From contig NZ_CAURXA010000005.1 of NCBI RefSeq assembly GCF_963528755.1, positions 124,001 to 188,000 on the forward strand: a DNA stretch of 64,000 nt, given 5' to 3'. The notes under the pieces were generated by a model. The model made no database searches. It saw nothing but the letters and a program-made list of their open reading frames with translations, and was not told the DNA's origin. Origin of the DNA: Selenomonas sp963528755 (lineage in GTDB: Bacteria > Bacillota > Negativicutes > Selenomonadales > Selenomonadaceae). A program made the position numbers and the translations under genes. This document shows positions 16,411 to 25,802 of this stretch, one piece after another. The stretch's first letter is position 1, and every line of letters begins with the position of its first letter.

Positions 16411-17199
16411 ATGTTGGACGATCAGGATTGGGGCGCATTCAAGCGGAAGCTCAAGGCGAAGACGGAGATTGACCTTGATCTCTACAAGGAGCCGCAGATG
16501 AAGCGGCGCATCGGCAGTCTTGTGACGCGCAAGGGCTACGATTCGTATACGAAATACTTCGATATGGTGACGCAGGACAAGACGGAGTTCGACGCCTTCA
16601 TCGAATATCTGACGATCAACGTCTCGGAGTTCTTCCGCACGCCGGAGAAGTTCTCGAAGCTTGAGACGGATGTCATTCCCGATTTGCTGACGCGCTCGTC
16701 CAAGCTCAATATCTGGAGCGCGGGCTGCTCCATCGGCGCTGAGCCGTATTCTCTGGCGATGATCTTGAAAGAGATGACGCCGGGCAAACAGCATCGCATC
16801 CTCGCGACGGATCTCGATGTCGAGATCATTGCCAAGGCGAAGCGCGGCGTCTACACGGACAACGAGCTCAAATGTGTCGAGAGTCCGCGCCTCAACAAAT
16901 ACTTTACGAAGGGAAGCGACGGCACGTTCGCTGTGCATGAGGACATCAAGAAGCTCATCGAGTTCAAACGTCACAACCTTTTGAAGGATCCCTTTGAGAC
17001 GGGCTTTGATCTGATTCTCTGCCGCAACGTTGTCATCTATTTCACGGAGGAAGCGAAGTTCGACCTCTACACGAACTTCTTCCGCGCACTGAAGCCCGGA
17101 GGCATCCTCTTCGTCGGCGCGACGGAGGCGATTTTGAATTTCCGCAAGATCGGCTACACAAGTTACCAGCCATTCTTTTATCAGAGACCGCTGGCGTGA
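16411..17199 (+). CDS. cheR: CheR-type protein-glutamate methyltransferase
   Basis: A 262-residue S-adenosylmethionine-dependent methyltransferase that methylates glutamates on chemoreceptors. It has the N-terminal helical CheR domain (residues 1-70, KRRIGSLVTRKGYDSY), then the catalytic domain with NVSEFFRTPEKF, the SAM-binding stretch IWSAGCSIGAEPYSLAM near residue 101, ATDLD near 130, and FDLILCRNVVIYF near 200. The ribosome site GGAGG is ten bases before the ATG. No CheB, CheW, CheA or receptor gene is next to it, which is common for scattered chemotaxis genes but also allows a role with another receptor-like target. The next gene follows after only 36 bases, so they may be co-transcribed. 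Confidence 0.93.
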   Translation: MLDDQDWGAFKRKLKAKTEIDLDLYKEPQMKRRIGSLVTRKGYDSYTKYFDMVTQDKTEFDAFIEYLTINVSEFFRTPEKFSKLETDVIPDLLTRSSKLNIWSAGCSIGAEPYSLAMILKEMTPGKQHRILATDLDVEIIAKAKRGVYTDNELKCVESPRLNKYFTKGSDGTFAVHEDIKKLIEFKRHNLLKDPFETGFDLILCRNVVIYFTEEAKFDLYTNFFRALKPGGILFVGATEAILNFRKIGYTSYQPFFYQRPLA

Positions 17200-17235
17200 G
17201 CGAGGCGGCATCTTTGAGGAAAGGGGGCGGGGCAG

Positions 17236-18204
17236 GTGTTTGCAAACGAGAAGATCGAGTGCATGAGCCGCGATGATTTGCGGGACTTGCAGCTTGTGCG
17301 GCTGAAGAAGGCGGTCTCTTGGGCGAGCGAGAAGAGCACCTTTTACCGTACGAAGTTTGCAAACGTCTGCGCGTCGCAGATTGAGAAGCTGGAAGACATT
17401 GAGAAATTGCCGTTCACTTCTCTGCCCGACATCCTCGCGACATCGCCGTTCGATTTCCTCACGCTTCCCTTGAGCGGCGTCCTGCGCATCAGCTGCCGCA
17501 ATCATACGGGCGCTGTCGTCAAGATGTATACGAACGGCGACATTGCGAGGAACGTCGACATGCTGACGCGTGCTCTCGCAGCGACGGGCGTCCATCGCGC
17601 TTCTGTCGTCGGCATTCTCGGCGACATGTCGGACGGACGGCTGCTCGATTTGCAGATGGCGGCGGAGGTGATCGGCGCGACGACCGTGCTGCTCGGCGAG
17701 GACATGCAGTCGGCGGTCGAACTCGTGCGCCTGACGGGCATGGATACGCTCTTGGCGAGCCAGCCGCTCGTCATGCAGCTCATCGTGCACGCGCAGATGA
17801 AAAACATCGAGCCGTCGGCCTTGCCCATAAAGACGGTCGTCTGTCTGAACGAGGCGATCTCGAATCCGATGAGACGCCATATCTCGGATCGGCTGCAGAC
17901 TGAGGTGCATGACCTCTTCGCTTCTACGGAGCTGGGCACGGCGGGACTTTTCTATCCGTGCGGCAAGGGGCAGGGGCATCATGTGCAGGAGGATTACTGC
18001 TACACGGAGCTCATTGAGTTCAGCGGCGCGAAAGTCATTCATGAGCCGGGACGCATGGGCGAGCTTGTCGTCACGATGCTCGCCGCAGAGGCGATGCCGC
18101 TCATACGCTACCGCACGGGGCAGGCGGTCATGCGGCTCGACGAGCCGTGCGGCTGCGGCCGTGCGTTCGTGCGCCTTGCGACGCCGTTCGGCTTGACGCG
18201 CTGA
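17236..18204 (+). CDS. PaaK/coenzyme F390 synthetase-like protein, short and with a degenerate ATP loop
   Basis: A 322-residue relative of phenylacetate-CoA ligase and F390 synthetase, adenylate-forming enzymes normally about 430 residues long. The opening resembles the family (LQLVRLKKAVSWASEKSTFYR), and so do DLFASTELG and PLIRYRTGQAV near the end. Two things are odd. The usual SSGTTGKP phosphate-binding loop is replaced by CRNHTGAVVKM near residue 95, and the C-terminal lid domain is missing; the protein stops soon after a CGCG stretch. It may have lost adenylation or use a different chemistry. GTG 17236 follows GGGGGCGGGGCAGG. A strong terminator follows 15 bases after the stop. Confidence 0.7.
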   Translation: MFANEKIECMSRDDLRDLQLVRLKKAVSWASEKSTFYRTKFANVCASQIEKLEDIEKLPFTSLPDILATSPFDFLTLPLSGVLRISCRNHTGAVVKMYTNGDIARNVDMLTRALAATGVHRASVVGILGDMSDGRLLDLQMAAEVIGATTVLLGEDMQSAVELVRLTGMDTLLASQPLVMQLIVHAQMKNIEPSALPIKTVVCLNEAISNPMRRHISDRLQTEVHDLFASTELGTAGLFYPCGKGQGHHVQEDYCYTELIEFSGAKVIHEPGRMGELVVTMLAAEAMPLIRYRTGQAVMRLDEPCGCGRAFVRLATPFGLTR

Positions 18205-18218
18205 GCCGTTTGTATGAC

Positions 18219-18258
18219 AAAAATGCCGCGGGCATCGTTTATGCCGCGCGGCATTTTT
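18219..18258 (+). terminator. Strong Rho-independent terminator
   Basis: AAAAATGCCGCG (18219-18230) pairs with CGCGGCATTTTT (18247-18258), a perfect 12-base-pair stem. Between the arms GGCAT (18231-18235) and ATGCC (18241-18245) extend the helix with one unpaired base. The T-rich right arm serves as the T-tract. It separates the PaaK-like gene from addB, and the A-rich left arm means it could work in both directions. Confidence 0.9.
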
Positions 18259-18290
18259 CTTTGGCACGAATGGGAAACGAGGGAGAAGAT

Positions 18291-21200
18291 ATGATCGAGT
18301 TCATCTTGGGGCGTGCGGGAACGGGAAAGACACACGCCTGCCTCTCCAGCATGGCGGAGCGCATGAAGGCAGAGCCTATGGGCAGCGCCCTCGTGCTTCT
18401 CCTGCCCGAACATGCGACGTATCGCGCAGAGCGCCGCCTCGCCGCCATGATGGCGGGTGCGGGTGAGGGATTCGTGCGCGGTCTCGTGTTCGGCTTCAAG
18501 CGCTTCGCGCGTCATGTGCTGCAGGAGACGGGCGGTGCGGCAGCCGCGCGCATCACGAGCGTGGGCAGACGGCTGCTGCTGAAGCGCATCCTCGCCGAAG
18601 AAGGCGACAGCCTGCAGGCATTTGCGCGTGCGGCGAAGCAGCGCGGCTTTACGGAGACGCTGGAAAGAGCCATGGAGGAGATGCGCAGTTACGGCATCGA
18701 CGGCGACGCCCTGCTGCAGGCGAAATCTGCGCTCGCTGACGATGATCTGTGCCGGAAGCTCGCGGATCTCGCGCTCATCTACAGCCGCTACAGAGAGAAG
18801 ATGGCGGGGCGCTACAACGATACGGGCGACATGCTCGACGCGCTTGCCGAGAAGATTCCTTCCTCGCGCCTTTTGGAGGGGGCGGAGGTATGGGTTGACG
18901 GCTTCTCCTTCTTCAATCCGCAGGAAAGAAAGATTCTTGCGGCGCTCTTTCAAAAGGCGAAGAATGTGCATATCACGCTGACGTTCGATCCGACGGACGA
19001 GGCGGCCATGCAGCGCGAGGGCAGTCTCTTCTATCGGCAGGCGCAGACCTTGCAGCAGCTGCGGCGGTTGGCTCAGGAGATGCAGATTCCTGTGCGCGTG
19101 CGCAGTTTGGAGGAGAGGCGGCGCTTTCAAAGCGACGCGCTCGCTGCCATCGAGCGCACGGCGTTCTCCTTCCCGCTCGTGCCGCAGGCGGGGACGGCGG
19201 GCGTCGCGCTCGTCGAGGCGGCGACGAGGCGGCTGGAAATGGAGGCGGCGGCTGCCGACATCGTGCGCCTGTGCCGCGAGAAGGGGCTGCGCTGGCGCGA
19301 CGTCGCCATCTTGACGCGCGACGAGACTGCCTACGGCGACATGCTCGCCCTGACGCTTGAGGACTGCGGCATCCCGTACTTTCGCGACAACAAGCGTGCG
19401 GGCGTCCATCATCCGCTCGCCGAGCTCGTGCGCTCGGCATTCGAGGTGCTGCGCGGCTGGCACTACGACGCCATGTTCCGCGCATTGAAGACGGGATTTT
19501 TCCAAAAGACGCGCGAGTGGATCGACCTGCTCGAAAACTATGTGCTGGAGTTCGGCATTCGCGGCTCGCGCTGGACGATGGAAGAGGACTGGCACTGGCA
19601 TCGCCGCCGCAGTCTGGACGAGGAGGAAGAGGGCGCGACGCAGAAGGAAGAGGAACGCCTCGCGCAGATCAATTCCTGCCGCCGCGCCGTGGCAGAACCC
19701 CTGCAGGAGTTTACGGCGCAGGTGAAGGCGGCGTCGACGGTGCGCGGCTACGCTGAGGCGCTCTATGGTCTGCTGCTCGCGCTCGATGTGCCTCAGACGT
19801 TGGAGCGGTGGGCGGATGAGGCGGAGAAGGCGGGGCGCCTCGCCGAGTCGCGTGAGCATCGCCAGATCTGGGACGACGTCATCTCCCTGTTGGATCAGAT
19901 GGTGGAGACGAGCGGCGACGAGGCGATCAAGGTGCGCGAATTTGAGGACGTCCTGGGCGACGGGCTTGACGCCCTGCAGATTTCCCTGATTCCGCCGGGA
20001 CTCGACTACGTGACCGTCGCCGACTTCGATCAAAACAGCGTTGAAAATGCACGCGCCATCTACATCCTCGGCGCGAATGAGGGCGTCATGCCGCGCCGCA
20101 GCCAGGAGAAAGGACTGCTCTCCGATGCCGACCGCCTGCGTTTGAAGGAGGCGGGGCTGGAGCTTCCGCAAGGCTCCGTCGAGGGAAGTTTCAACGAGAG
20201 ATTCCTGCTCTACAAAGGATTCACGGAAGCGCGTGACTATCTGTGGGTTTCCTATGCTCTCGCCGATACGGAGGGAAAGGCTCTCCTGCCCGCCTCTCTG
20301 CTCGGGCAGATCCGCACTGTCCTGCCCGCTGTCCGTTTGCAGACCGTTCCGTTGGAGGGGGCGGAGCGCCGCCTCTTTGCGGGCGGTCGTCAGGCGGTGA
20401 CGGCTCTGGCGGCGGCGCTGCGCAGCTACCGCGAGAAGGGGACGCTTGAGCCTTTTTGGCGTGACGTCTACAACTGGGCGTTGGGGGAGAAAAAGATGAG
20501 CATTGTCCTGCAGAAAGTGCGGCAGGGCATATTTTCGCGTGCTGCGGCGGAGCTTCTGCCCAAGGAGCTGGCGGCGGCGCTCTACACGAAGAATCGTCGT
20601 CTGCGCGGCAGCGTCACGCGCTTTGAGTCGTTTCGCGCCTGTCCCTTCCAGCATTTCGCACGCTATGGCCTGCATCTGGCGGAGCGTCCTGAGCATGGCT
20701 TTCGCACGCTTGACCTCGGCGTGCTGCTTCATGCGGCCCTGCGCGAATTTGGCGAGCGGCTGAAAAAGGACGGCAGACGTTGGCGCGACGTAGGCGAAGA
20801 GGAGTGCGGCGAGATCCTGCATGAGATTCTTGGCCTGCTTGCGCCGCGGCTGCAGAATGAAATCCTCCTGAGCTCGAAGCAGTACGAGAATCTCCTCGTG
20901 CGCATCGAGGAGACGGCGAAGAAGGCGCTCGTGCGCCTCATCGAGCTCGATGCGGCCAGCGAGTTCCGCCCCGTCGCCTTCGAGCGCTCCTTCGGACGCG
21001 GTGCAGGCAGCCTGCCGCCGCTGACGTATGCGCTCGCTGACGGCTCTTCGCTCGAAATCATGGGGCAGATCGACCGCATCGACATGGACGAGGCAGGGCG
21101 CTACTTCCTCATCCTCGACTACAAGACGGGCGAGGCGTACATCAACCTCGTCGAGGTGTACTACGGTCTGAGGTTGCAGCTTCTGACCTATCTGCTCGTC

Positions 21201-21725
21201 GCCAGAAACCTCCTCGCGCACACCGAGGAAAAGGAGCTTCTGCCCGCAGCGATGCTCTATTGCTTCTTGAAGAATCCGCTCGTCACAGCGCCCCATCGCA
21301 TAGATGCGGCGGAGGCGAAGAAGCTTCTGCAGGGGCAGCTCAAGATGCCCGGCTGGGTGCTCGCGGACGCCGACGTCATACGCGCACTCGACAGTACCTT
21401 CAGCTTCACGAAGGTCGCCTTGACGAAGAAGGGCGAGATCGACAAGCGGAAGCTCGATTACGTCAAGACGGAAGAGGAGTTTGCCATCCTGCTCGACTAC
21501 ATCGCCTACATTCTCAAGGATACGGGAAGGCAGATCCTCTCGGGCGAGGTGCGCGCCCTGCCGTACCGCCTCAAGGACAGGACGGCATGTCGCTTCTGCC
21601 CGTACATCGCCGTCTGCGGCTTCGACCCGCTCGTGCCGGGCTTTTCCTATCGGCGGCTGCAAAGCCATGAGGACGCAGAATTGATGGACAGCATGGAATT
21701 GAAAGGACAGGAGGATGCTGAATGA
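18291..21725 (+). CDS. addB: AddB, helicase-nuclease subunit B
   Basis: About 1144 residues. AddAB is the Firmicutes counterpart of RecBCD: it resects double-strand breaks and loads recombinase. Start at ATG 18291 behind GAGGGAGAAG gives MIEFILGRAGTGKT, with Walker A at residues 7-14; the frame is open upstream but that part overlaps the terminator. The C-terminal nuclease domain has FILDYKTG-type catalytic residues (LILDYKTGE near 942). Four cysteines expected to hold the AddB [4Fe-4S] cluster are present: CPF near 784 and CRFCPYIAVC near 1101-1110. It shares four bases with addA (ATGA), so the two subunits are translationally coupled. Confidence 0.95.
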   Translation: MIEFILGRAGTGKTHACLSSMAERMKAEPMGSALVLLLPEHATYRAERRLAAMMAGAGEGFVRGLVFGFKRFARHVLQETGGAAAARITSVGRRLLLKRILAEEGDSLQAFARAAKQRGFTETLERAMEEMRSYGIDGDALLQAKSALADDDLCRKLADLALIYSRYREKMAGRYNDTGDMLDALAEKIPSSRLLEGAEVWVDGFSFFNPQERKILAALFQKAKNVHITLTFDPTDEAAMQREGSLFYRQAQTLQQLRRLAQEMQIPVRVRSLEERRRFQSDALAAIERTAFSFPLVPQAGTAGVALVEAATRRLEMEAAAADIVRLCREKGLRWRDVAILTRDETAYGDMLALTLEDCGIPYFRDNKRAGVHHPLAELVRSAFEVLRGWHYDAMFRALKTGFFQKTREWIDLLENYVLEFGIRGSRWTMEEDWHWHRRRSLDEEEEGATQKEEERLAQINSCRRAVAEPLQEFTAQVKAASTVRGYAEALYGLLLALDVPQTLERWADEAEKAGRLAESREHRQIWDDVISLLDQMVETSGDEAIKVREFEDVLGDGLDALQISLIPPGLDYVTVADFDQNSVENARAIYILGANEGVMPRRSQEKGLLSDADRLRLKEAGLELPQGSVEGSFNERFLLYKGFTEARDYLWVSYALADTEGKALLPASLLGQIRTVLPAVRLQTVPLEGAERRLFAGGRQAVTALAAALRSYREKGTLEPFWRDVYNWALGEKKMSIVLQKVRQGIFSRAAAELLPKELAAALYTKNRRLRGSVTRFESFRACPFQHFARYGLHLAERPEHGFRTLDLGVLLHAALREFGERLKKDGRRWRDVGEEECGEILHEILGLLAPRLQNEILLSSKQYENLLVRIEETAKKALVRLIELDAASEFRPVAFERSFGRGAGSLPPLTYALADGSSLEIMGQIDRIDMDEAGRYFLILDYKTGEAYINLVEVYYGLRLQLLTYLLVARNLLAHTEEKELLPAAMLYCFLKNPLVTAPHRIDAAEAKKLLQGQLKMPGWVLADADVIRALDSTFSFTKVALTKKGEIDKRKLDYVKTEEEFAILLDYIAYILKDTGRQILSGEVRALPYRLKDRTACRFCPYIAVCGFDPLVPGFSYRRLQSHEDAELMDSMELKGQEDAE

Positions 21726-24700
21726 GCGACGTACGCAAATGGTCTGCGGCACAGCTGAGGGCGATCGAGGAACGGGGAAAGAATCTGCTCGTCGCGGCGG
21801 CGGCCGGCTCGGGCAAGACCTCGGTGCTCGTCGAGCGCATCATCCGCCGCATCCTGCAAGGGGAGACGGACGTCGATCGGCTTCTCGTCGTCACCTTCAC
21901 GAACGCCGCCGCCGCCGAGATGCGCGAACGCATCGAAGCGGCTCTCGCGCAGGAAATTGCCAAGGGAGCAGCGTCGCCGAGGCTTGAGCGCCAGCTTGCG
22001 CTCCTTTCCAACGCCTCGATCTCGACGCTTCACGCCTTCTGCCAGAACGTCCTTCGGCGAAACTTCGCCGCCATCGATCTCGATCCGAAGTTTCGCCTTG
22101 CAAACGAGCAGGAGAAGCGTCTCTTACAGCAGGACACGCTCGAAGAAGTCTTTGAAAAGAAGTACGACGAAGCGCAGGAGGACTTCCTTTCCTTTACCGC
22201 CGCTTACGGTACGGAGCGCGGCGACGAAGCGCTCTATGCCATGGTATTGCGCCTCTACGCCTTTTCGTGCAGTCAGCCCTTTCCTTCGCGCTGGCTCGAC
22301 TCGCTCGTCGAGAGCTTCGACCTCGCAGAGCAGAAGCGTCTTCTCGATACGCCGTGGGCGCAGTCCGTGCTCGCGCAAATTTCCTTTGAGCTTGCCGCCG
22401 GTCTTGCCACCATCGAGCGGCTTGTCGAGAAGGCGGAATCGCTCGGCTATGAGACGTGCCATGCCGCATTGGAGGGGGACGAGAAAATCCTTAAAGACCT
22501 GCTCGACGCCTTGGCGGCAAGGGATTGGGAAGGGCTGCGGCAGGCGTTCTCCTCGTATGCTCATGCGAGGATGAACTTTCCCAAGGGCATGGACGAGGAG
22601 GAAAAGGAGGAGGCGAAGCGTCTCTTTACGCAGCCGCGCGATCGCGTGAAGCAGCGTCTCAAAAAGCTCAAGGACACGTATTTTCATGCGACGGAAGAGG
22701 AGCTTCTCGACGATCTTCGCGCTCTTTCGGGCATGGCTCATGCCATCGTCGATGTCGTCAAGGATTTCACCGCCTCTTTTCAAGCGGCGAAGAAGGAGCG
22801 CGGCGTCGTCGATTTCAACGACTTGGAGCATTTCGCGCTCGCCGTCCTCTGCGACAAGGATGCGCCGGAGGGAGAGCTTCGCCCCTCGGCGCAGGCGCTC
22901 GCCCTGCGCGAGAAGTACGAGGAAGTGATGGTTGACGAGTATCAGGACACGAACGGCGTACAGGAGGCGATTCTCTCTCTCGTCGCGCGTGATGACAACC
23001 TCTTTGCCGTCGGCGACGTCAAGCAGAGCATCTATCGCTTCCGTCTTGCCGACCCGCAGCTCTTCCTCAAGAAGCAGCGCGAGTATCCGACCTTGGGCGA
23101 GAAGTATGCACGCATCGACCTCTCGGAGAACTACCGTAGCCGCGCGGGCGTGCTCGCAGCTGTGAACTGGATCTTCTCGCAGCTCATGACGCCCGAGGCG
23201 ATGGAGCTTACATACGACGATGCCGCGGCGCTGCACTTTGCGGCGCTCTATCCTGAGGATTCGCCAAAGAGTCTTGCGGGGGCGGCCGAGCTGCATATCA
23301 TCGAGAGTGACGCCGAATCGTCTGTTGAGCCTGAAGAAGAGGACGAGGAAAAGGCGGAAACTTCGGCTGTGGCAGATGGCGGTGCAGAGATGCCGGCGGG
23401 AGAAGAGGAAGAAGAGCTCAAGGGCTTCGCTCTGGAGGCGGCGTTCATCGCACGGCGCGTGCGCGAGCTGATGGAGAGCGGCGCTCTCGTCGCCGACAAG
23501 GACGGCTATCGTGCGCTGCGCTGGCGTGACATCGTGATCCTTCTGCGTGCCGTGCGCACCAAGGCGGACATTCTCCTCGAAACGCTGCGTGATGCCGACA
23601 TCCCCGCGTATGCGACGCTCGATGCCGGCTATTTTCAGGCAACGGAGGTGCGCGTCGTGCTCGCCGTGCTCGCCGTCATCGACAATGCGCGTCAGGACGT
23701 GCCGCTCGCGGCGGTGCTCTGCTCGCCGATCGTCGGACTGTCGGTCAGCGAGTTGGCGGAGCTTCGGCTCGCCGCGCCCGAAGAGGACATCTTCGGCGCA
23801 CTCCTCGTCGTCAATGACCCTGCAGCGAAATTCTCTGCATCTTTGCGTGAAAAGGTCGACGCCTTCCTGCGGCTTCTCAAAGATTGGCGCGACCTCGTGC
23901 GGCGCGTCAGCGTGCCCGAACTCATCTGGCAGATCTACCGTGACACGGGCTACTACGATTACGTCGGTGGCATGGCGGGCGGGCTTCTGCGCCAGGCGAA
24001 CCTGCGCATGCTCGCCGACCGCGCACGCGACTATGAAGAGACGAACTTTCGCGGACTCTTCCGCTTCCTGCGCTTCATCGAGAAGATGCAGCAGATGGAA
24101 ACCGACCTCTCCGCCGCACGCACGCTCGGCGAAGGCGAGGACGTCGTGCGCATCATGACGATTCATAAGAGCAAGGGACTGGAATTTCCCGTCGTCATCG
24201 TCGCGGGACTCGGCTCGAAATTCAACATGCAAGACGCTTCGCAAGACCTCCTCATGCATCGTGAACTGGGGCTTGGACTCTACCGCACGGAACGCGAGAA
24301 GTCGCTCCGCTACTCGACATTTGCGCGGGAGGCGGTCGCCGAGCGCATCAAGCGCGAGAGCAAGGCGGAGGAACTGCGCGTCCTCTATGTGGCGATGACG
24401 CGTGCGAGGGAAAAGCTCATCCTCGTCGGCTCGACGAAGAAACTTGCTGCATGCGCAGAGGGCTGGTGCAGTTTCGTCACGCAGACGGAGCGTGCGCTTC
24501 CCGCCCATGCGGCGCTTGCGGCAAACTCCTTCCTCGACTGGCTCGGCATGACCGTCGCACGCCATGCGGACGGCGCACCCCTTCGGGAGAAGGCCGCGCT
24601 CCTCGAAAAGCGCGTCGCGCCCGTTGGCGAGGACGACTCGCGCTGGCAGGTGGAAATCGTGCCGGTCGCCGCCGTCAAGAGTGTCAGCGCTGCCGTCGCC

Positions 24701-25477
24701 GAAGACGACGAATTGTTCGAGAAACTGCGCAGGGGAGAGCCTTTGGAAGCGAGCGAGGAGAAGGACGATGTTGAGCAGATGCTCGCTTGGCAGTACGCGC
24801 CGCACGGCGTCGATAACGTGCCGGCGAAGCTCTCCGTTACGGAACTCAAGCGTCGCTTCTCCGTCGAAGATGCGGCGGAGGAGAAGGCCTATATACCGTT
24901 GAAGGAAGTGCATGGCAGTTCCAAAAATGTATTCAAACGCCCCGATTTCATGCAGGAAAAGGCAGGATTTTCTGCGGCGGAATACGGCACGCTTATGCAC
25001 GCAGTATTGCAGCATATCGACCTCACGGGAGACACTGACCGCGAGGGCTTGGAAAAGCAGCTGGCGAATATGGTGGAAAAGGAGCTGCTTCTGCCCGAAC
25101 AGGCGAAAGCCGTCCGTCTCGACGCCGTAGCATCCTTCCTGCAGTCGCCGCTCGGCACGCGCATGAAGAAGGCGCGGCGCCTCTGGCGCGAACTTCCCTT
25201 TAGCCGCCGCCTCGAAGCGCATCGCTTCTACCCCGAAGCTGAGCCCGAGGCGCGAATCTTCGTCCAGGGCGTCATCGACGTGCTTTTCGAGGACGAAGCC
25301 GGCGCACTCGTGCTCTTGGACTACAAGACGGACAAGAACACGCGTCCCGCAGCCGTGCGTGAGAAGTACCGCCTGCAGATCGAGATCTACACGGAAGCCG
25401 TGGAAGCGATCTTGGGCCGCAAGGTGGCGGAACGCTGCCTCTATTTGCTGCAGGACGGCAGTGTCGTGCAGTTGTAG
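21722..25477 (+). CDS. addA: AddA, helicase-nuclease subunit A
   Basis: A 1251-residue UvrD-family 3'-5' helicase fused to a RecB-type nuclease. Walker A AAAGSGKT is at residues 26-33, Walker B VDEYQDTN near 404, and further helicase motifs include VGDVKQSIYRFR, IMTIHKSKGLEFPVV and VAMTRAREKL. The nuclease motif VLLDYKTDKNT lies near residue 1199, and the protein ends soon after. A Glu-rich stretch at about 535-565 is a likely flexible insertion. The ATG overlaps the addB stop. It forms a heterodimer with AddB. A 26-codon frame with a good ribosome site follows 16 bases after the stop. Confidence 0.96.
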   Translation: MSDVRKWSAAQLRAIEERGKNLLVAAAAGSGKTSVLVERIIRRILQGETDVDRLLVVTFTNAAAAEMRERIEAALAQEIAKGAASPRLERQLALLSNASISTLHAFCQNVLRRNFAAIDLDPKFRLANEQEKRLLQQDTLEEVFEKKYDEAQEDFLSFTAAYGTERGDEALYAMVLRLYAFSCSQPFPSRWLDSLVESFDLAEQKRLLDTPWAQSVLAQISFELAAGLATIERLVEKAESLGYETCHAALEGDEKILKDLLDALAARDWEGLRQAFSSYAHARMNFPKGMDEEEKEEAKRLFTQPRDRVKQRLKKLKDTYFHATEEELLDDLRALSGMAHAIVDVVKDFTASFQAAKKERGVVDFNDLEHFALAVLCDKDAPEGELRPSAQALALREKYEEVMVDEYQDTNGVQEAILSLVARDDNLFAVGDVKQSIYRFRLADPQLFLKKQREYPTLGEKYARIDLSENYRSRAGVLAAVNWIFSQLMTPEAMELTYDDAAALHFAALYPEDSPKSLAGAAELHIIESDAESSVEPEEEDEEKAETSAVADGGAEMPAGEEEEELKGFALEAAFIARRVRELMESGALVADKDGYRALRWRDIVILLRAVRTKADILLETLRDADIPAYATLDAGYFQATEVRVVLAVLAVIDNARQDVPLAAVLCSPIVGLSVSELAELRLAAPEEDIFGALLVVNDPAAKFSASLREKVDAFLRLLKDWRDLVRRVSVPELIWQIYRDTGYYDYVGGMAGGLLRQANLRMLADRARDYEETNFRGLFRFLRFIEKMQQMETDLSAARTLGEGEDVVRIMTIHKSKGLEFPVVIVAGLGSKFNMQDASQDLLMHRELGLGLYRTEREKSLRYSTFAREAVAERIKRESKAEELRVLYVAMTRAREKLILVGSTKKLAACAEGWCSFVTQTERALPAHAALAANSFLDWLGMTVARHADGAPLREKAALLEKRVAPVGEDDSRWQVEIVPVAAVKSVSAAVAEDDELFEKLRRGEPLEASEEKDDVEQMLAWQYAPHGVDNVPAKLSVTELKRRFSVEDAAEEKAYIPLKEVHGSSKNVFKRPDFMQEKAGFSAAEYGTLMHAVLQHIDLTGDTDREGLEKQLANMVEKELLLPEQAKAVRLDAVASFLQSPLGTRMKKARRLWRELPFSRRLEAHRFYPEAEPEARIFVQGVIDVLFEDEAGALVLLDYKTDKNTRPAAVREKYRLQIEIYTEAVEAILGRKVAERCLYLLQDGSVVQL

Positions 25478-25493
25478 GGAAGAGGATGGCATC

Positions 25494-25574
25494 ATGAAAG
25501 AAATGAACGCATCTATCGAAGTTCCCCATGGAGCAGGAGTTTGGCAGGATGCACAGCTTGCTTTGAGCTGGTAG
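25494..25574 (+). CDS. Possible 26-residue small protein after addA
   Basis: A short frame starting ATG AAA GAA ATG, with GGGAAGAGG about eight bases upstream, encoding a peptide with VPHGAGVWQDAQLALSW at its end. The ribosome site is as good as those of neighbouring genes, and the spacing to addA suggests co-transcription. I do not recognise the product; there is no membrane segment or signal. It may be a genuine small protein, a leftover of a larger gene, or chance. Confidence 0.3.
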   Translation: MKEMNASIEVPHGAGVWQDAQLALSW

Positions 25575-25689
25575 CGTGAAACGTAGATGGACTTTCAATA
25601 TTCGTGATTCCCGTAAGAATCATAAGGAGAGGGCTGTCGCACACATGATGCAACAGTTTTTCTTTTTCATTAAAAAGTGAATGAGATTC

Positions 25690-25726
25690 AAAAATATGAA
25701 TAAAATAGAATTTTTTTCATATTTTT
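25690..25726. promoter_or_regulatory. AT-rich inverted repeat upstream of the TonB receptor gene
   Basis: AAAAATATGAA (25690-25700) and TTCATATTTTT (25716-25726) are perfect 11-base arms separated by 15 bases. The right arm ends in a run of T, so it may be a weak terminator for the addA unit or a regulator site. It lies 35 bases before the -10 box of the next promoter. Confidence 0.45.
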
Positions 25727-25743
25727 TGCCCAAAAGGGTAGAT

Positions 25744-25778
25744 TTATTCTCAAAGAGTGATATAATTAATGAGAATAA
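25744..25778 (+). promoter_or_regulatory. Extended -10 promoter inside an inverted repeat (candidate iron-responsive operator)
   Basis: TGATATAAT (25758-25766) is a perfect extended -10 element; no good -35 is seen. It is bracketed by TTATTCTCA (25744-25752) and TGAGAATAA (25770-25778), perfect 9-base inverted repeats with 17 bases between. TGAGAAT/ATTCTCA halves resemble parts of Fur-type boxes, although the spacing is wider than a classical Fur site. A protein bound here would block RNA polymerase. Iron or metal control of a TonB receptor is the usual logic, but the regulator is inferred. Confidence 0.5.
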
Positions 25779-25802
25779 GAGTTGATTTCATAAATTTATA
25801 GG

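Noticed and set aside
15700..21752. Very long antisense open frames on the minus strand (also at 34123-38076 and 22124-25495)
   Set aside because: They lie opposite well-supported genes, have low-complexity Arg/His/Leu-rich translations and no family motifs. High GC at third codon positions explains them.
25645..25680. 11-codon frame with AAGGAGAGGG upstream
   Set aside because: The ribosome site is good, but the product is a run of Phe with Lys and no conservation can be judged; too short to call.
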